DNA of 10,907 nucleotides from LMUY01 sp964244655 (GCA_964244655.1 CAXTJU010000102.1:1-10907); one strand, 5' to 3'. Shown: positions 1 through 6,476, counted from the stretch's first letter. Numbers and translations: made by a program. Notes: generated by a model from the letters alone, not told the origin.

Positions 1-43
1 CGGTTTTGGAGACCGGCGCTCTAGCCAATTGAGCTACACCCCT
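1..43 (-). tRNA. tRNA-Trp (anticodon CCA), 3' part cut by window edge
   Basis: The minus strand reads a tRNA 5' half: acceptor strand AGGGGTG, the D-arm segment TAGCTCAATTGGCTAGAGC, then anticodon stem CCGGT and loop CTCCAAA. The loop puts anticodon CCA at positions 7-9, which decodes UGG (Trp). The sequence ends within the 3' side of the anticodon stem, so the variable loop, T arm and 3' end lie outside the window. It sits 97 bases downstream of tRNA-Gly on the same strand and is probably co-transcribed with it. In many proteobacteria tRNA-Trp directly precedes secE-nusG, so those genes may lie just beyond the edge; this is inference only. Confidence 0.93.
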
Positions 44-140
44 GCACGGCCCGAGCGGGCAGGGGCGGTATCAAGAGCCCGGCGCGTCCGATGTCAAGTA
101 CGCTAGGCGATTGCCAAAGGATTTGGCCGATGCGGGAGGG

Positions 141-214
141 TGGAGCGGGTGACGGGGATCGAACCCGCATTGCCAGCTTGGAAGGCTGGAACTCTACCAT
201 TGAGTTACACCCGC
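141..214 (-). tRNA. tRNA-Gly (anticodon TCC), with encoded CCA
   Basis: The minus strand gives a complete 74-base cloverleaf. The 7-bp acceptor stem GCGGGTG/CACCCGC is perfect, the discriminator is T (usual for bacterial tRNA-Gly), and the terminal CCA is encoded at 143-141. The anticodon stem CCAGC/GCTGG encloses loop CTTCCAA, giving anticodon TCC at 182-180. The T loop is the standard TTCGATC. It is the first gene after the promoter at 226-255 and lies upstream of tRNA-Trp. Gly(TCC)-Trp adjacency is a common bacterial arrangement, often near tuf and secE. Confidence 0.96.
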
Positions 215-225
215 CTCTCATGGAG

Positions 226-255
226 ACGATAGCAAGATGCGGCGGGAATTGCCAA
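226..255 (-). promoter_or_regulatory. Sigma-70-like promoter of the tRNA-Gly/tRNA-Trp unit
   Basis: On the minus strand a -35 box TTGGCA (255-250; five of six consensus bases) is followed by an 18-base spacer and a -10 box TATCGT (231-226; four of six). Initiation about seven bases past the -10 box would leave a leader of only about five bases before the tRNA-Gly 5' end at 214, as expected for a tRNA promoter. It diverges from acpP. Confidence 0.6.
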
Positions 256-309
256 GGAGCTGCCCGAGCCTGCGTTCGCGGCAGCTAAAGGGCTTGCCTT
301 GGCGGGGCC

Positions 310-328
310 CGCTTAACCATGCTAAGCG
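310..328 (+). promoter_or_regulatory. Inverted repeat in the acpP upstream region
   Basis: CGCTTA (310-315) and TAAGCG (323-328) form a perfect 6-bp stem around a 7-base loop, 72 bases before the acpP start. A weak promoter-like pair overlaps it: TTGCCT at 294-299 and CATGCT at 318-323, with an 18-base spacer. The pair is a poor match to consensus, so the actual acpP promoter is not established. The element could be an operator-like palindrome or a 5'-leader hairpin, or it could be chance. Confidence 0.25.
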
Positions 329-399
329 CGCGGCTTGCCTCCCTCCGAGGCGCCCGAAGCCGTCACCACGGCATGCTGCCTGCAAGATTGGAAGAGACA

Positions 400-639
400 A
401 TGAGCGAGATCGCCGACAAGGTTAAGAAGATCGTGGTGGAGCATCTTGGGGTCGAGGAGGCCAAGGTGACGCCCGAGGCCTCGTTCATCGACGATCTCGG
501 CGCCGACAGCCTGGACACGGTCGAGCTGGTGATGGCGTTTGAGGAAGCCTTTGGCGTGGAGATTCCAGAGGACGCCGCCGAGAAGATCGGCACGGTGAAG
601 GACGCAATCGACTACATCGAGAAGCAAAAGGCGGCTTGA
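400..639 (+). CDS. acpP: Acyl carrier protein AcpP
   Basis: This is the small acidic cytosolic carrier that holds growing acyl chains on a 4'-phosphopantetheine arm for type II fatty-acid synthesis. The 79-residue product has the usual length and is rich in Asp and Glu. Ser37, in the motif GADSLD, is the phosphopantetheine attachment site. The helix II region continues as TVELVMAFEEAFGVEIPEDA, typical of the family. ATG at 400 is preferred over an in-frame ATG at 319 because it gives the canonical MSEIADKVKKI start and has a purine-rich GGAAGAG sequence just upstream. It is followed 37 bases later by its partner fabF. fabG and fabD, which often precede acpP, are absent here: the upstream neighbours are divergent tRNAs. 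Confidence 0.97.
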   Translation: MSEIADKVKKIVVEHLGVEEAKVTPEASFIDDLGADSLDTVELVMAFEEAFGVEIPEDAAEKIGTVKDAIDYIEKQKAA

Positions 640-657
640 GCAGGCTTTAGGGCCTGC
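640..657 (+). promoter_or_regulatory. Intercistronic hairpin between acpP and fabF
   Basis: Immediately after the acpP stop codon, GCAGGC (640-645) pairs perfectly with GCCTGC (652-657) around a six-base loop. No T tract follows, so it is not a canonical intrinsic terminator. A hairpin here could partly terminate transcription, or protect the acpP 3' end after processing and so help make acpP mRNA more abundant than fabF mRNA. The fold is read directly; the function is inferred. Confidence 0.45.
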
Positions 658-676
658 CAGGCGGGGGAGGCGGCGG

Positions 677-1939
677 ATGCGGCGCGTGGTGGTGACAGGG
701 ATGGGCATCGCCTGTCCGCTCGGGGTGGGCGTAGCCCATGTGTGGGGTCGGCTGACTGAGGGCCACTCCGGCATCGCCGCCATCCAGTCCTTCGACACGG
801 CGGAACTGACTGCCAAGATTGCGGGCCAAGTGCCTCCTGGCATGCGGGCGGAAGGCGGACTGGATCTGGCCGAGTGGGTTCCAGTCAAGGACCAGAAGAA
901 GATGGACCGCTTTATCCACTTGGCCATGGTCGCGGCCACAGAGGCGGTCGAGGACTCAGGTTGGACGCCGCAGACCGAGGAGGACCGTTGCGCGAGCGGC
1001 GTCATGATCGGCTCCGGCATCGGCGGGTTGCAGTCAATCTATGAGGCGTCCATTCTGGTTAGCCAGGGTAAGGCGCGCCGACTGTCGCCGTTCTTCATTC
1101 CCTCGGCGCTGATTAACCTCGCCTCTGGTCACGTTTCCATCAAGTATGGCTTCAAGGGCCCAAACCACTCGGTGGTGACCGCCTGCGCCACCGGCGTCCA
1201 CGCCCTAGGGGACGCGGCGCGACTCATTATGCTGGGCGACGCGGATGTTATGGTGGCGGGCGGCGCGGAGGGCGCGGTCAATCCGCTGGGCATCGCGGGG
1301 TTTTGCGCTTCCCGGGCGCTGTCCACTGCCTTCAACGACCGTCCCGTCGAGGCGAGCCGACCCTGGGACAAGGACCGCGACGGCTTCGTCATGGGCGAGG
1401 GCGCCGGTATCGTCGTGCTTGAGGAACTAGAGCACGCCAAGGCGCGCGGGGCCAAGATTTACGCCGAGGTGTCGGGATACGGCATGTCGGGCGACGCGCA
1501 CCACATTACCGCCCCAGCTGAAGGCCATGAGGGCGCCTTCCGCGCTATGACGGCCGCCCTGCGCAGCAGCGGCCTCCAGCCCGGCGACATTCATTATGTC
1601 AATGCCCATGGTACCTCGACGCCCCTGGGCGACGACCTGGAGCTGGAAGCGGCCGAACGGCTGTTCGGCGACGATTGCGCCAGAGTCTGCATGTCGTCCA
1701 CCAAGTCGGCCACCGGTCATTTGCTTGGGGCTGCGGGTGCGATCGAGGGCATCTTCTCGATTCTGTCGATCCGTGACAACGTAGCGCCACCGACCCTGAA
1801 CCTCCACCACCCGAGCCGCGCCAGCGCGATCGACCGGGTGGCGAAGGAGGCACAGCCGCGCCGGATCGACGTGGCGCTGTCCAACAGTTTCGGTTTCGGC
1901 GGCACCAACGCGAGCATCCTGTTCCGCCGCGCCGCATGA
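677..1939 (+). CDS. fabF: 3-oxoacyl-[acyl-carrier-protein] synthase II (KAS II)
   Basis: FabF condenses malonyl-ACP with acyl-ACP in the elongation step of fatty-acid synthesis and is the isoform that extends unsaturated C16 chains. The product is 420 residues, close to the usual 410-420. The thiolase-fold catalytic triad is intact: nucleophile Cys170 in VVTACATG, His311 in NAHGTSTPLGD, and His348 in STKSATGHLLGA with conserved Lys343. The C-terminal glycine-rich gating loop NSFGFGGTN lies at 403-411. The N terminus RRVVVTGMGIACPLG is standard. The start is supported by GGGGGAGG ending at 670, six bases before the ATG. It works with the acpP product encoded just upstream and is followed 19 bases later by mltG. 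Confidence 0.97.
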   Translation: MRRVVVTGMGIACPLGVGVAHVWGRLTEGHSGIAAIQSFDTAELTAKIAGQVPPGMRAEGGLDLAEWVPVKDQKKMDRFIHLAMVAATEAVEDSGWTPQTEEDRCASGVMIGSGIGGLQSIYEASILVSQGKARRLSPFFIPSALINLASGHVSIKYGFKGPNHSVVTACATGVHALGDAARLIMLGDADVMVAGGAEGAVNPLGIAGFCASRALSTAFNDRPVEASRPWDKDRDGFVMGEGAGIVVLEELEHAKARGAKIYAEVSGYGMSGDAHHITAPAEGHEGAFRAMTAALRSSGLQPGDIHYVNAHGTSTPLGDDLELEAAERLFGDDCARVCMSSTKSATGHLLGAAGAIEGIFSILSIRDNVAPPTLNLHHPSRASAIDRVAKEAQPRRIDVALSNSFGFGGTNASILFRRAA

Positions 1940-1958
1940 GGCCACCCACCCTCTGCTG

Positions 1959-2954
1959 ATGCGCCGCCTGTTGCTTGCTCTCCTAATCGTCCTCCTGGCA
2001 GCTGGTGGCGCAGCGGTCTGGCTTGCCACCCGTTATGCAACACCCGGCCCGCTCCCTGCCGCAAGTGCTATCGTTGTGCCGCGCGGCGGCTTGGCGGAGC
2101 TGGCGGAGAACTTACAGCGGCAAGGCGTGGTATCCCATCCTTTGGCGTTCCGCGTGCTGGCCGTGCTCACCGCCGCCAACGGCCCTCTGCATGCCGGGGA
2201 GCTGATATTTCCTGCTGCGGCCAGCCCGCGCCAGGTGCTGGCCGTCTTGCGCACCGCCCGTCCGGTGCAGCACCGCCTGACTATCCCCGAAGGCCTTACC
2301 GCAATCCAGGTTGCCAGGCTGGTAGAATCTACAGAGGCGTTGGCCGGCGACGTACCGGTCCTGGCAGAAGGGTCCATCCTGCCCGAGACCTATCAATACG
2401 AGCGCGGCGCCACACGAGAGCAAGTGCTGGACCGGGCCCGGGCGGCCATGGATAAGGCGTTGCAGCGCGCCTGGGACGCGCGCACGCCGGGCCTGGCGCT
2501 GGCGAGCAAGGCGGAGGTTTTGGTGCTGGCCAGCCTGGTCGAGCGCGAGACGGCCCAGCCGGAGGAGCGCCCGCTAATCGCCGCCGTGTTCCTCAACCGG
2601 CTGCGGCAGGGCATGAAGCTGCAATCCGACCCGACCGTGGTGTATGGTGCCAGCGGCGGCCTGGGCGTGCTGGACCATCCAATTACCCGCGCCGAGCTGG
2701 ACCGCGACGACCCAACCAACACCTACCGCATCGCCGGGTTGCCGCCTGCGCCCATCTGCATGCCAGGCCTCGCCGCCCTGCGCGCCGCCACGCAGCCGGC
2801 GCTCACGGACGCGCTATACTTCGTGGCGGACGGTTCCGGCGGCCATGCCTTCGCCGGCGCTCTCGGCGAGCACTTGCGCAACGTGGCCCGCTGGCGCGAC
2901 ATCGAGCGGGTACGGCCGTCCGGCGCGGCCGTGAAGGAAGGTGTGCAGCCATGA
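1959..2954 (+). CDS. mltG: Endolytic murein transglycosylase MltG (YceG family)
   Basis: MltG is an inner-membrane lytic transglycosylase that cuts nascent glycan strands and is thought to set their length. Residues 4-24 form one hydrophobic N-terminal membrane anchor. A LysM-like region follows at about 35-100, then the YceG catalytic domain. The catalytic Glu is Glu195 in LASLVERETA, matching the conserved VE of the E. coli enzyme. It is followed by FLNRLRQGMKLQSDPTVVYG (211-230), NTYRIAGLPPAPI and LYFVADGSGGHAF, all family hallmarks. The length of 331 residues is normal. No clear Shine-Dalgarno sequence precedes the ATG. The gene overlaps gmk by four bases (ATGA), implying coupled translation. 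Related alphaproteobacterial clusters often have yicC between mltG and gmk; it is absent here. Confidence 0.95.
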   Translation: MRRLLLALLIVLLAAGGAAVWLATRYATPGPLPAASAIVVPRGGLAELAENLQRQGVVSHPLAFRVLAVLTAANGPLHAGELIFPAAASPRQVLAVLRTARPVQHRLTIPEGLTAIQVARLVESTEALAGDVPVLAEGSILPETYQYERGATREQVLDRARAAMDKALQRAWDARTPGLALASKAEVLVLASLVERETAQPEERPLIAAVFLNRLRQGMKLQSDPTVVYGASGGLGVLDHPITRAELDRDDPTNTYRIAGLPPAPICMPGLAALRAATQPALTDALYFVADGSGGHAFAGALGEHLRNVARWRDIERVRPSGAAVKEGVQP

Positions 2955-3574
2955 TGATCCCGCAGCGGCGCGGCGTGTGCCTGGTGGTGTCGGCGCCGTC
3001 CGGCGCAGGCAAGGGCGCCATCACTGGCGCGCTGCTGGCGAATGAGCCGGCGCTGTCCTTTTCGGTCAGCGCCACCACCCGTGCGCCGCGCCCTGGCGAG
3101 CAGGAGGGGGTGCATTACCTATTCCGCTCTCCTGACGCCTTCGCCGCCATGGTCGAGGCCGGCGAGATGCTGGAATGGGCCGAGGTGTTCGGCCGCCGGT
3201 ACGGCACGCCGCGCGGCCCCGTGGAACAAGCGCTGGCCGCCGGGCGGGACGTGGTGTTCGACGTGGATTGGCAGGGCCACCGCCAGCTGCGCGCCGCCCT
3301 GCCGGCCGACGTGGTTGGCGTGTTTGTGCTGCCGCCCTCGCTGGACGCGCTGGACAGCCGGTTGCGCGGCCGTGCTGGGGATGACCCGGCGGAGATCGCC
3401 CGCCGCATGCGAACCGCCCGCAGCGAGATTGCGCACTGGCTGGAGTTCGATCATGCCGTGGTGAATGAGCGGCTGGCGGACGCTGTGGAAGCGGTGCGCA
3501 GCGTGCTGCACGCGGCCCGCAGCGCTACGCGGAGGCAGCCGGACCTCGGCGCGTTCGTGGCGGGGCTGGAATGA
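2951..3574 (+). CDS. gmk: Guanylate kinase
   Basis: Gmk phosphorylates GMP to GDP with ATP in the cytosol and is essential for GTP and dGTP supply. The 207-residue length is typical. The P-loop is SAPSGAGKGAI (14-24) with Lys21. The GMP-binding region has SVSATTRAPRPGE (38-50), HY at 55-56, LEWAEV (74-79) and YGTPRG (84-89). The segment VVFDVDWQGHRQLR (101-114) and the lid segment RLRGRAGDDPAEIARRM follow, and Asn172 sits in HAVVNE. The oddity is that the residues after the P-loop Lys are Gly-Ala; most family members have Ser/Thr there, or Gly-Thr in some Firmicutes. The start overlaps the mltG stop (ATGA), with a second in-frame ATG immediately after. The stop overlaps the next gene in the same way. 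Confidence 0.95.
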   Translation: MMIPQRRGVCLVVSAPSGAGKGAITGALLANEPALSFSVSATTRAPRPGEQEGVHYLFRSPDAFAAMVEAGEMLEWAEVFGRRYGTPRGPVEQALAAGRDVVFDVDWQGHRQLRAALPADVVGVFVLPPSLDALDSRLRGRAGDDPAEIARRMRTARSEIAHWLEFDHAVVNERLADAVEAVRSVLHAARSATRRQPDLGAFVAGLE

Positions 3575-4542
3575 GCTACACTTCGGAAAATCCCATGTTC
3601 ACTCGCCGCAGCCTCGTTGCAGCCATATCCGTAACACTGGCGTCCTCGGCGCTGCCCCGGCCGGTTCGCGCCACCCCCGAAGTGCTCCGCATCGGCAACC
3701 AGAAGGGCGGTCTGCGCTCATTGTTCGAGGCGTCCGGGGTCGCGAGCGGTCTGCCCTACGCCATCGAGTGGAGCGAGTTCGGCGCGGCGCAGCCTTTGCT
3801 GGAGGCTTTGAACGCGGGCGCGCTCGATCTCGGCCATCAGGGTGACTTCGCCTTCCTGACGGCGTTCGCGGCCGGGGCGCAGCTGAAGGCGATCGGGGCG
3901 AGCAAGGCATTGCCAGCCGGGCAGGCGATCCTGGTGCGTGATCCGGCGATCCGTAGCATTGCTGATTTGCGGGGCCGCAAGGTGGCCGGCAACCGCGCCG
4001 GTTGGGGGCAATACCTGATCCATGCCGCCCTGCAGCAGGCGAACATCCCGGTGGCGGCTGTGGACATTAAGCTGCTGCCGCCGGCCGACGCCGCCTTGGC
4101 GTTCCGCTCCGGCGGGGTGGATGCCTGGGCGGTGTGGGACCCCTACGTATCGTTCGAGGTCGTCACGTTCGGCGCGCGGGTGCTGGTCGATGGCAGTGGG
4201 CTTTCGCCGTCGATCACCTTCGTCGCCGCCACGGACAATGCCATCGCCGGCAAGCGGGCTCTGCTGGTGGATTTCCTGGAGCGCTTCGCCGCAGCATGGC
4301 AGTGGGCGCAAGGCCATATCCCAGACTATGCGCGATATAACGCTGCGCTGACCCACCTGCCGCAGCCGGTGCTGGAGCGGGCTTACGGCGAGCAGCAGAC
4401 CATCGCGGTCCGGCTCGACAGCGGGCAGATCACGGACTTTCAGCGCGTCGCGGATCAGTCGGCGGCATTCGGACTGTTGCGCGGCGGGCTAGAGGTGCGG
4501 GACAGCCTTGACTTGACGTTCACGCCGGCTTCGGCCGGGTAG
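3571..4542 (+). CDS. ABC-transporter periplasmic binding protein, SsuA/TauA (NitT/TauT) type
   Basis: This is probably a periplasmic receptor for aliphatic sulfonates or a related small anion. The start is MSYTSENPMFTRRSLVAAIS, with a hydrophobic segment ending near VRA (33-35), so it reads as a secretion signal. The paired Arg in TRRSLVA is Tat-like but incomplete. After the signal, VLRIGNQKGG, EFGAAQPLLEALNAGALDLGHQGD, VRDPAIRSIADLRGRKVA and GGVDAWAVWDPYVSFE follow the SsuA pattern in order. ATG at 3571 overlaps the gmk stop (ATGA). ATG at 3595 is a credible alternative, with GGAAAA just upstream and a tidier signal peptide. No SsuB/SsuC-type ATPase or permease, and no desulfonation enzyme, lies in the window, so its transport partner and substrate are unknown. 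Confidence 0.85.
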   Translation: MSYTSENPMFTRRSLVAAISVTLASSALPRPVRATPEVLRIGNQKGGLRSLFEASGVASGLPYAIEWSEFGAAQPLLEALNAGALDLGHQGDFAFLTAFAAGAQLKAIGASKALPAGQAILVRDPAIRSIADLRGRKVAGNRAGWGQYLIHAALQQANIPVAAVDIKLLPPADAALAFRSGGVDAWAVWDPYVSFEVVTFGARVLVDGSGLSPSITFVAATDNAIAGKRALLVDFLERFAAAWQWAQGHIPDYARYNAALTHLPQPVLERAYGEQQTIAVRLDSGQITDFQRVADQSAAFGLLRGGLEVRDSLDLTFTPASAG

Positions 4543-4550
4543 ATCGGGGC

Positions 4551-4569
4551 ATCGCTGATTGAAAGCGAT
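4551..4569. terminator. Possible weak bidirectional terminator hairpin
   Basis: ATCGCT (4551-4556) pairs with AGCGAT (4564-4569) around a seven-base loop, exactly between two converging genes. The stem is short, has no T run on either strand and touches the response-regulator stop codon. The position suits a terminator but the sequence support is weak. Confidence 0.25.
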
Positions 4570-4937
4570 CAGGAACGGACGAGCAGAGACTCCAGGGCGG
4601 TCAGCATCTGCCTCGATCCGAACGGCTTGCGCAGCAGAAACTCCGTGTCGGAAAGCCTGCCCACCCGGGCCATCATGTCCGGTCGCCCGGTCATGAACAC
4701 CACGGGGCGGTTTGGGTGGCGTGCCGTAAAGCTGCGCGCCACGTCGATGCCGTCTGCTGCGCCGGGCATCTGGATGTCCGTCAGCAGCACATCAATCTCG
4801 TCCAGCGTGTCGAGCAACTGGCAGGCCTCATCGCCGGACTTTGCCAAGACGACGGTGTAGCCGGCCTCCTCCAGCGTTTCGGCCAGGGTGAGGCGAATCA
4901 GGCTTTCGTCTTCGACCAGCAGCACGCAATGGGGCAT
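4569..4937 (-). CDS. Single-domain response regulator (CheY-like receiver)
   Basis: This is a stand-alone receiver domain of 122 residues with no output domain. The phospho-acceptor is Asp54 in VLLTDIQMPG. The acidic metal-binding pair is Glu9/Asp10 in LLVEDES, the switch Thr is Thr83 in VVFMTGRPD, and the conserved Lys is Lys104 in LLRKPFGS. All residues needed for phosphorylation are therefore present. The FMTGRPD and RKPF segments resemble receivers attached to hybrid histidine kinases, so it may act as a phosphorelay shuttle or sink. No kinase or phosphotransferase gene is nearby, so its partner cannot be named. It is transcribed toward the binding-protein gene and away from rplY. Its Shine-Dalgarno is poor: GAGG is about 11 bases from the ATG. 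Confidence 0.9.
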   Translation of the reverse strand: MPHCVLLVEDESLIRLTLAETLEEAGYTVVLAKSGDEACQLLDTLDEIDVLLTDIQMPGAADGIDVARSFTARHPNRPVVFMTGRPDMMARVGRLSDTEFLLRKPFGSRQMLTALESLLVRS

Positions 4938-5016
4938 TGACGTGGAAACCTCGCCGGGCGGAGTGCCGGGTCCTGTCTGTGTTTAGAGAAACGCTACCTG
5001 AACCCTTGGTAAGAAT

Positions 5017-5037
5017 TGCGAGAGGTCTGCCCTCGCA
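5017..5037 (+). promoter_or_regulatory. Hairpin in the RR-rplY intergenic region
   Basis: TGCGAG (5017-5022) pairs with CTCGCA (5032-5037). Inside it, past one bulged A (5023), GG (5024-5025) pairs with CC (5030-5031) around the tetraloop TCTG. That gives eight base pairs with one bulge in a 261-base gap (4938-5198) that has no convincing gene. It could be in the rplY leader, depending on where transcription starts, which I could not locate. It has no T tract. Confidence 0.4.
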
Positions 5038-5102
5038 CGGCACTTCAATGTGGATATGCTGCAAGTCAGCGCCCGGCGGCCTTGCGACTTGCCCCGGCGG
5101 GC

Positions 5103-5123
5103 GCGCTTCGGTAGGAGAAGCGC
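5103..5123 (+). promoter_or_regulatory. Hairpin upstream of rplY, possible leader element
   Basis: GCGCTTC (5103-5109) and GAAGCGC (5117-5123) form a perfect 7-bp stem with the loop GGTAGGA, 75 bases before the rplY ATG. A perfect 12-base palindrome, AAGGCCGGCCTT, lies at 5140-5151. Ribosomal-protein genes are often autoregulated through leader structures and L25 binds 5S rRNA, so a leader role is conceivable, but neither a 5S-mimic fold nor a promoter could be shown. Confidence 0.35.
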
Positions 5124-5198
5124 CGTGCTGGCACCCCTGAAGGCCGGCCTTTCGCGCTGGCCGCACCGGCCGCGGCGCTCGAACGAACGGAGTTGACC

Positions 5199-5897
5199 AT
5201 GGCCGGCTTCACCACGATCCAGGCCGAGGCGCGCGAGCTCGCAGGCAAGGGGGCAGCACGCGCGACCCGGCGGGCAGGGAAAGTCCCTGCCGTCATTTAC
5301 GGCGCGAAGGAAGCGCCGACGCTGATCTCGCTGGACCCGCGCGAGGTCGTGCGCGAGCTGGTCCGCGGCGGCTGGCGCTCGCGCCTGTTCGAGGTCACGG
5401 TTGGCGGGCAGACCCAGCGCGCCCTGATGCGCGAGGTGCAGTTTCACCCGGTCAGCGACAAGCCGGAGCACGTGGATTTCCAGCGCCTGGCCGCCGGGCA
5501 GCCGATCCGCGTCGCCGTCAAGGTGACCTTCGCCAATGAGGCGACGTCTCCTGGGATCAAGCGCGGCGGCATGCTGAACGTAGTGCGCCACAGCGTGGAC
5601 GTGCTGTGCGACCCGGACCAGGTTCCCGAAGCCTTCGAGGCTGATCTCGGGGCGCTCGATATTAACGACAACATCCGCTTCTCCGACCTGACAGGCGTGG
5701 CAGGGGCGAAACCCACCATCGCCGACCGGGACTTCGTGATCGCTACCCTGGTGGCGCCGACCAAGTCGGCCGAGGTGCCCGCGGCCGAGGCCGCTCCGGC
5801 CGCCGCCAAGGCAGCGGCCCCGGCGAAGGGCGCTGCCCCGGCCAAGGGTGCGGCAGCCCCGGCCAAGGCCGCTGCGAAGCCCGCCGCCAAGAAGTAG
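5199..5897 (+). CDS. rplY: 50S ribosomal protein L25/CTC (TL5 type)
   Basis: This protein binds 5S rRNA in the central protuberance of the large subunit. It has 232 residues in the two-domain CTC layout. The N-terminal 5S-binding domain (about 1-93) carries GKVPAVIYG (27-35) and REVQFHPVSDKPEHVDFQRL (78-97). The C-terminal beta domain spans about 100-185. A low-complexity Ala/Pro/Lys tail runs from about 190 to 232, with three copies of an APAKxA unit. ATG at 5199 is chosen because GGAG at 5189-5192 is six bases upstream; an in-frame TTG at 5193 overlaps the spacer and is unlikely. pth follows after three bases, the classic rplY-pth linkage. The alphaproteobacterial neighbour prs is not seen upstream, so rplY probably has its own promoter. 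Confidence 0.95.
   Translation: MAGFTTIQAEARELAGKGAARATRRAGKVPAVIYGAKEAPTLISLDPREVVRELVRGGWRSRLFEVTVGGQTQRALMREVQFHPVSDKPEHVDFQRLAAGQPIRVAVKVTFANEATSPGIKRGGMLNVVRHSVDVLCDPDQVPEAFEADLGALDINDNIRFSDLTGVAGAKPTIADRDFVIATLVAPTKSAEVPAAEAAPAAAKAAAPAKGAAPAKGAAAPAKAAAKPAAKK
5817..5873 (+). repeat. Three imperfect 18-base repeats encoding APAKGA/APAKAA in rplY
   Basis: Units start at 5817, 5835 and 5856 (the third after one extra GCA codon). Each reads GCC-CCG-GCx-AAG followed by two Gly/Ala codons. They encode a basic, flexible histone-H1-like tail on L25. Such tails vary in length between relatives and are prone to slippage. Confidence 0.8.
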
Positions 5898-5900
5898 CGT

Positions 5901-6476
5901 GTGCGGCTCTGGGTCGGGCTCGGCAACCCGGAGCCCGGCATGGCCCGGCAGCGTCACAACATTGGCTTCATGGCGGTGGACCGCATCGCCGAGCGCCACG
6001 GGTTCTCCCCGTGGCGCAACCGCTTCAAGGGCCTGGTGGCGGAGGGCAGCGTCGGCGGCGAGAAGGTGCTGGCGCTGAAGCCGCTCACCTACATGAACGA
6101 CAGCGGCGCCGCGGTGCAGCCGGCCGCGGCGTTCTTCAAGCTGCCGCCGGGCGACATCACGGCGTTCCACGACGAGCTGGACCTCGCCCCCGGCCGGGTG
6201 CGGGTCAAGCAGGGCGGCGGGGCGGCGGGGCACAATGGCTTGCGCAGCATGGACCGGTTGCTGGGCAGCCCGGACTACTGGCGGGTGCGGCTCGGCATCG
6301 GCCATCCCGGGCACAAGGACCGCGTGACCGGCCATGTGCTGGGAGACTTTGCCAAGGTGGATGGCGAATGGCTGGCGGCGCTGCTGGATGCCGTGGCGGA
6401 CGCCGCGGCGCTGCTGGCCGCCGGGCAGCCGGAGGCGTTCATGACCAAGGTCGCGCTGCATGCGCGGGAGGGCTAG
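5901..6476 (+). CDS. pth: Peptidyl-tRNA hydrolase
   Basis: Pth cleaves the ester bond of peptidyl-tRNA that drops off ribosomes, recycling tRNA. The product has 191 residues, a normal length. Catalytic His19 is in RHNIGF, and the substrate-binding residues are Asn9 (GLGNPEPG), Asn66 (LTYMNDSG), Asp91 (FHDELDL) and Asn112 (GGGAAGHNGLRS), in positions equivalent to the E. coli enzyme. The start is GTG at 5901, three bases after the rplY stop; no later start would retain the conserved WVGLGNP strand. There is little Shine-Dalgarno sequence, so translation probably depends on coupling to rplY. The TAG stop is immediately followed by the ychF ATG. Confidence 0.96.
   Translation: MRLWVGLGNPEPGMARQRHNIGFMAVDRIAERHGFSPWRNRFKGLVAEGSVGGEKVLALKPLTYMNDSGAAVQPAAAFFKLPPGDITAFHDELDLAPGRVRVKQGGGAAGHNGLRSMDRLLGSPDYWRVRLGIGHPGHKDRVTGHVLGDFAKVDGEWLAALLDAVADAAALLAAGQPEAFMTKVALHAREG

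Noticed and set aside
319..399. N-terminal extension of acpP from the upstream ATG
   Set aside because: The 27 extra residues are basic and unlike any ACP N terminus, and the ATG at 400 has a better ribosome-binding region and the canonical start.
322..1020. A 232-residue minus-strand frame spanning acpP and the fabF start
   Set aside because: It is a shadow of acpP and fabF, with no coherent protein features.
5193..5198. TTG start for rplY two codons upstream of the ATG
   Set aside because: It would place the Shine-Dalgarno GGAG directly against the start codon; ATG at 5199 has correct spacing.
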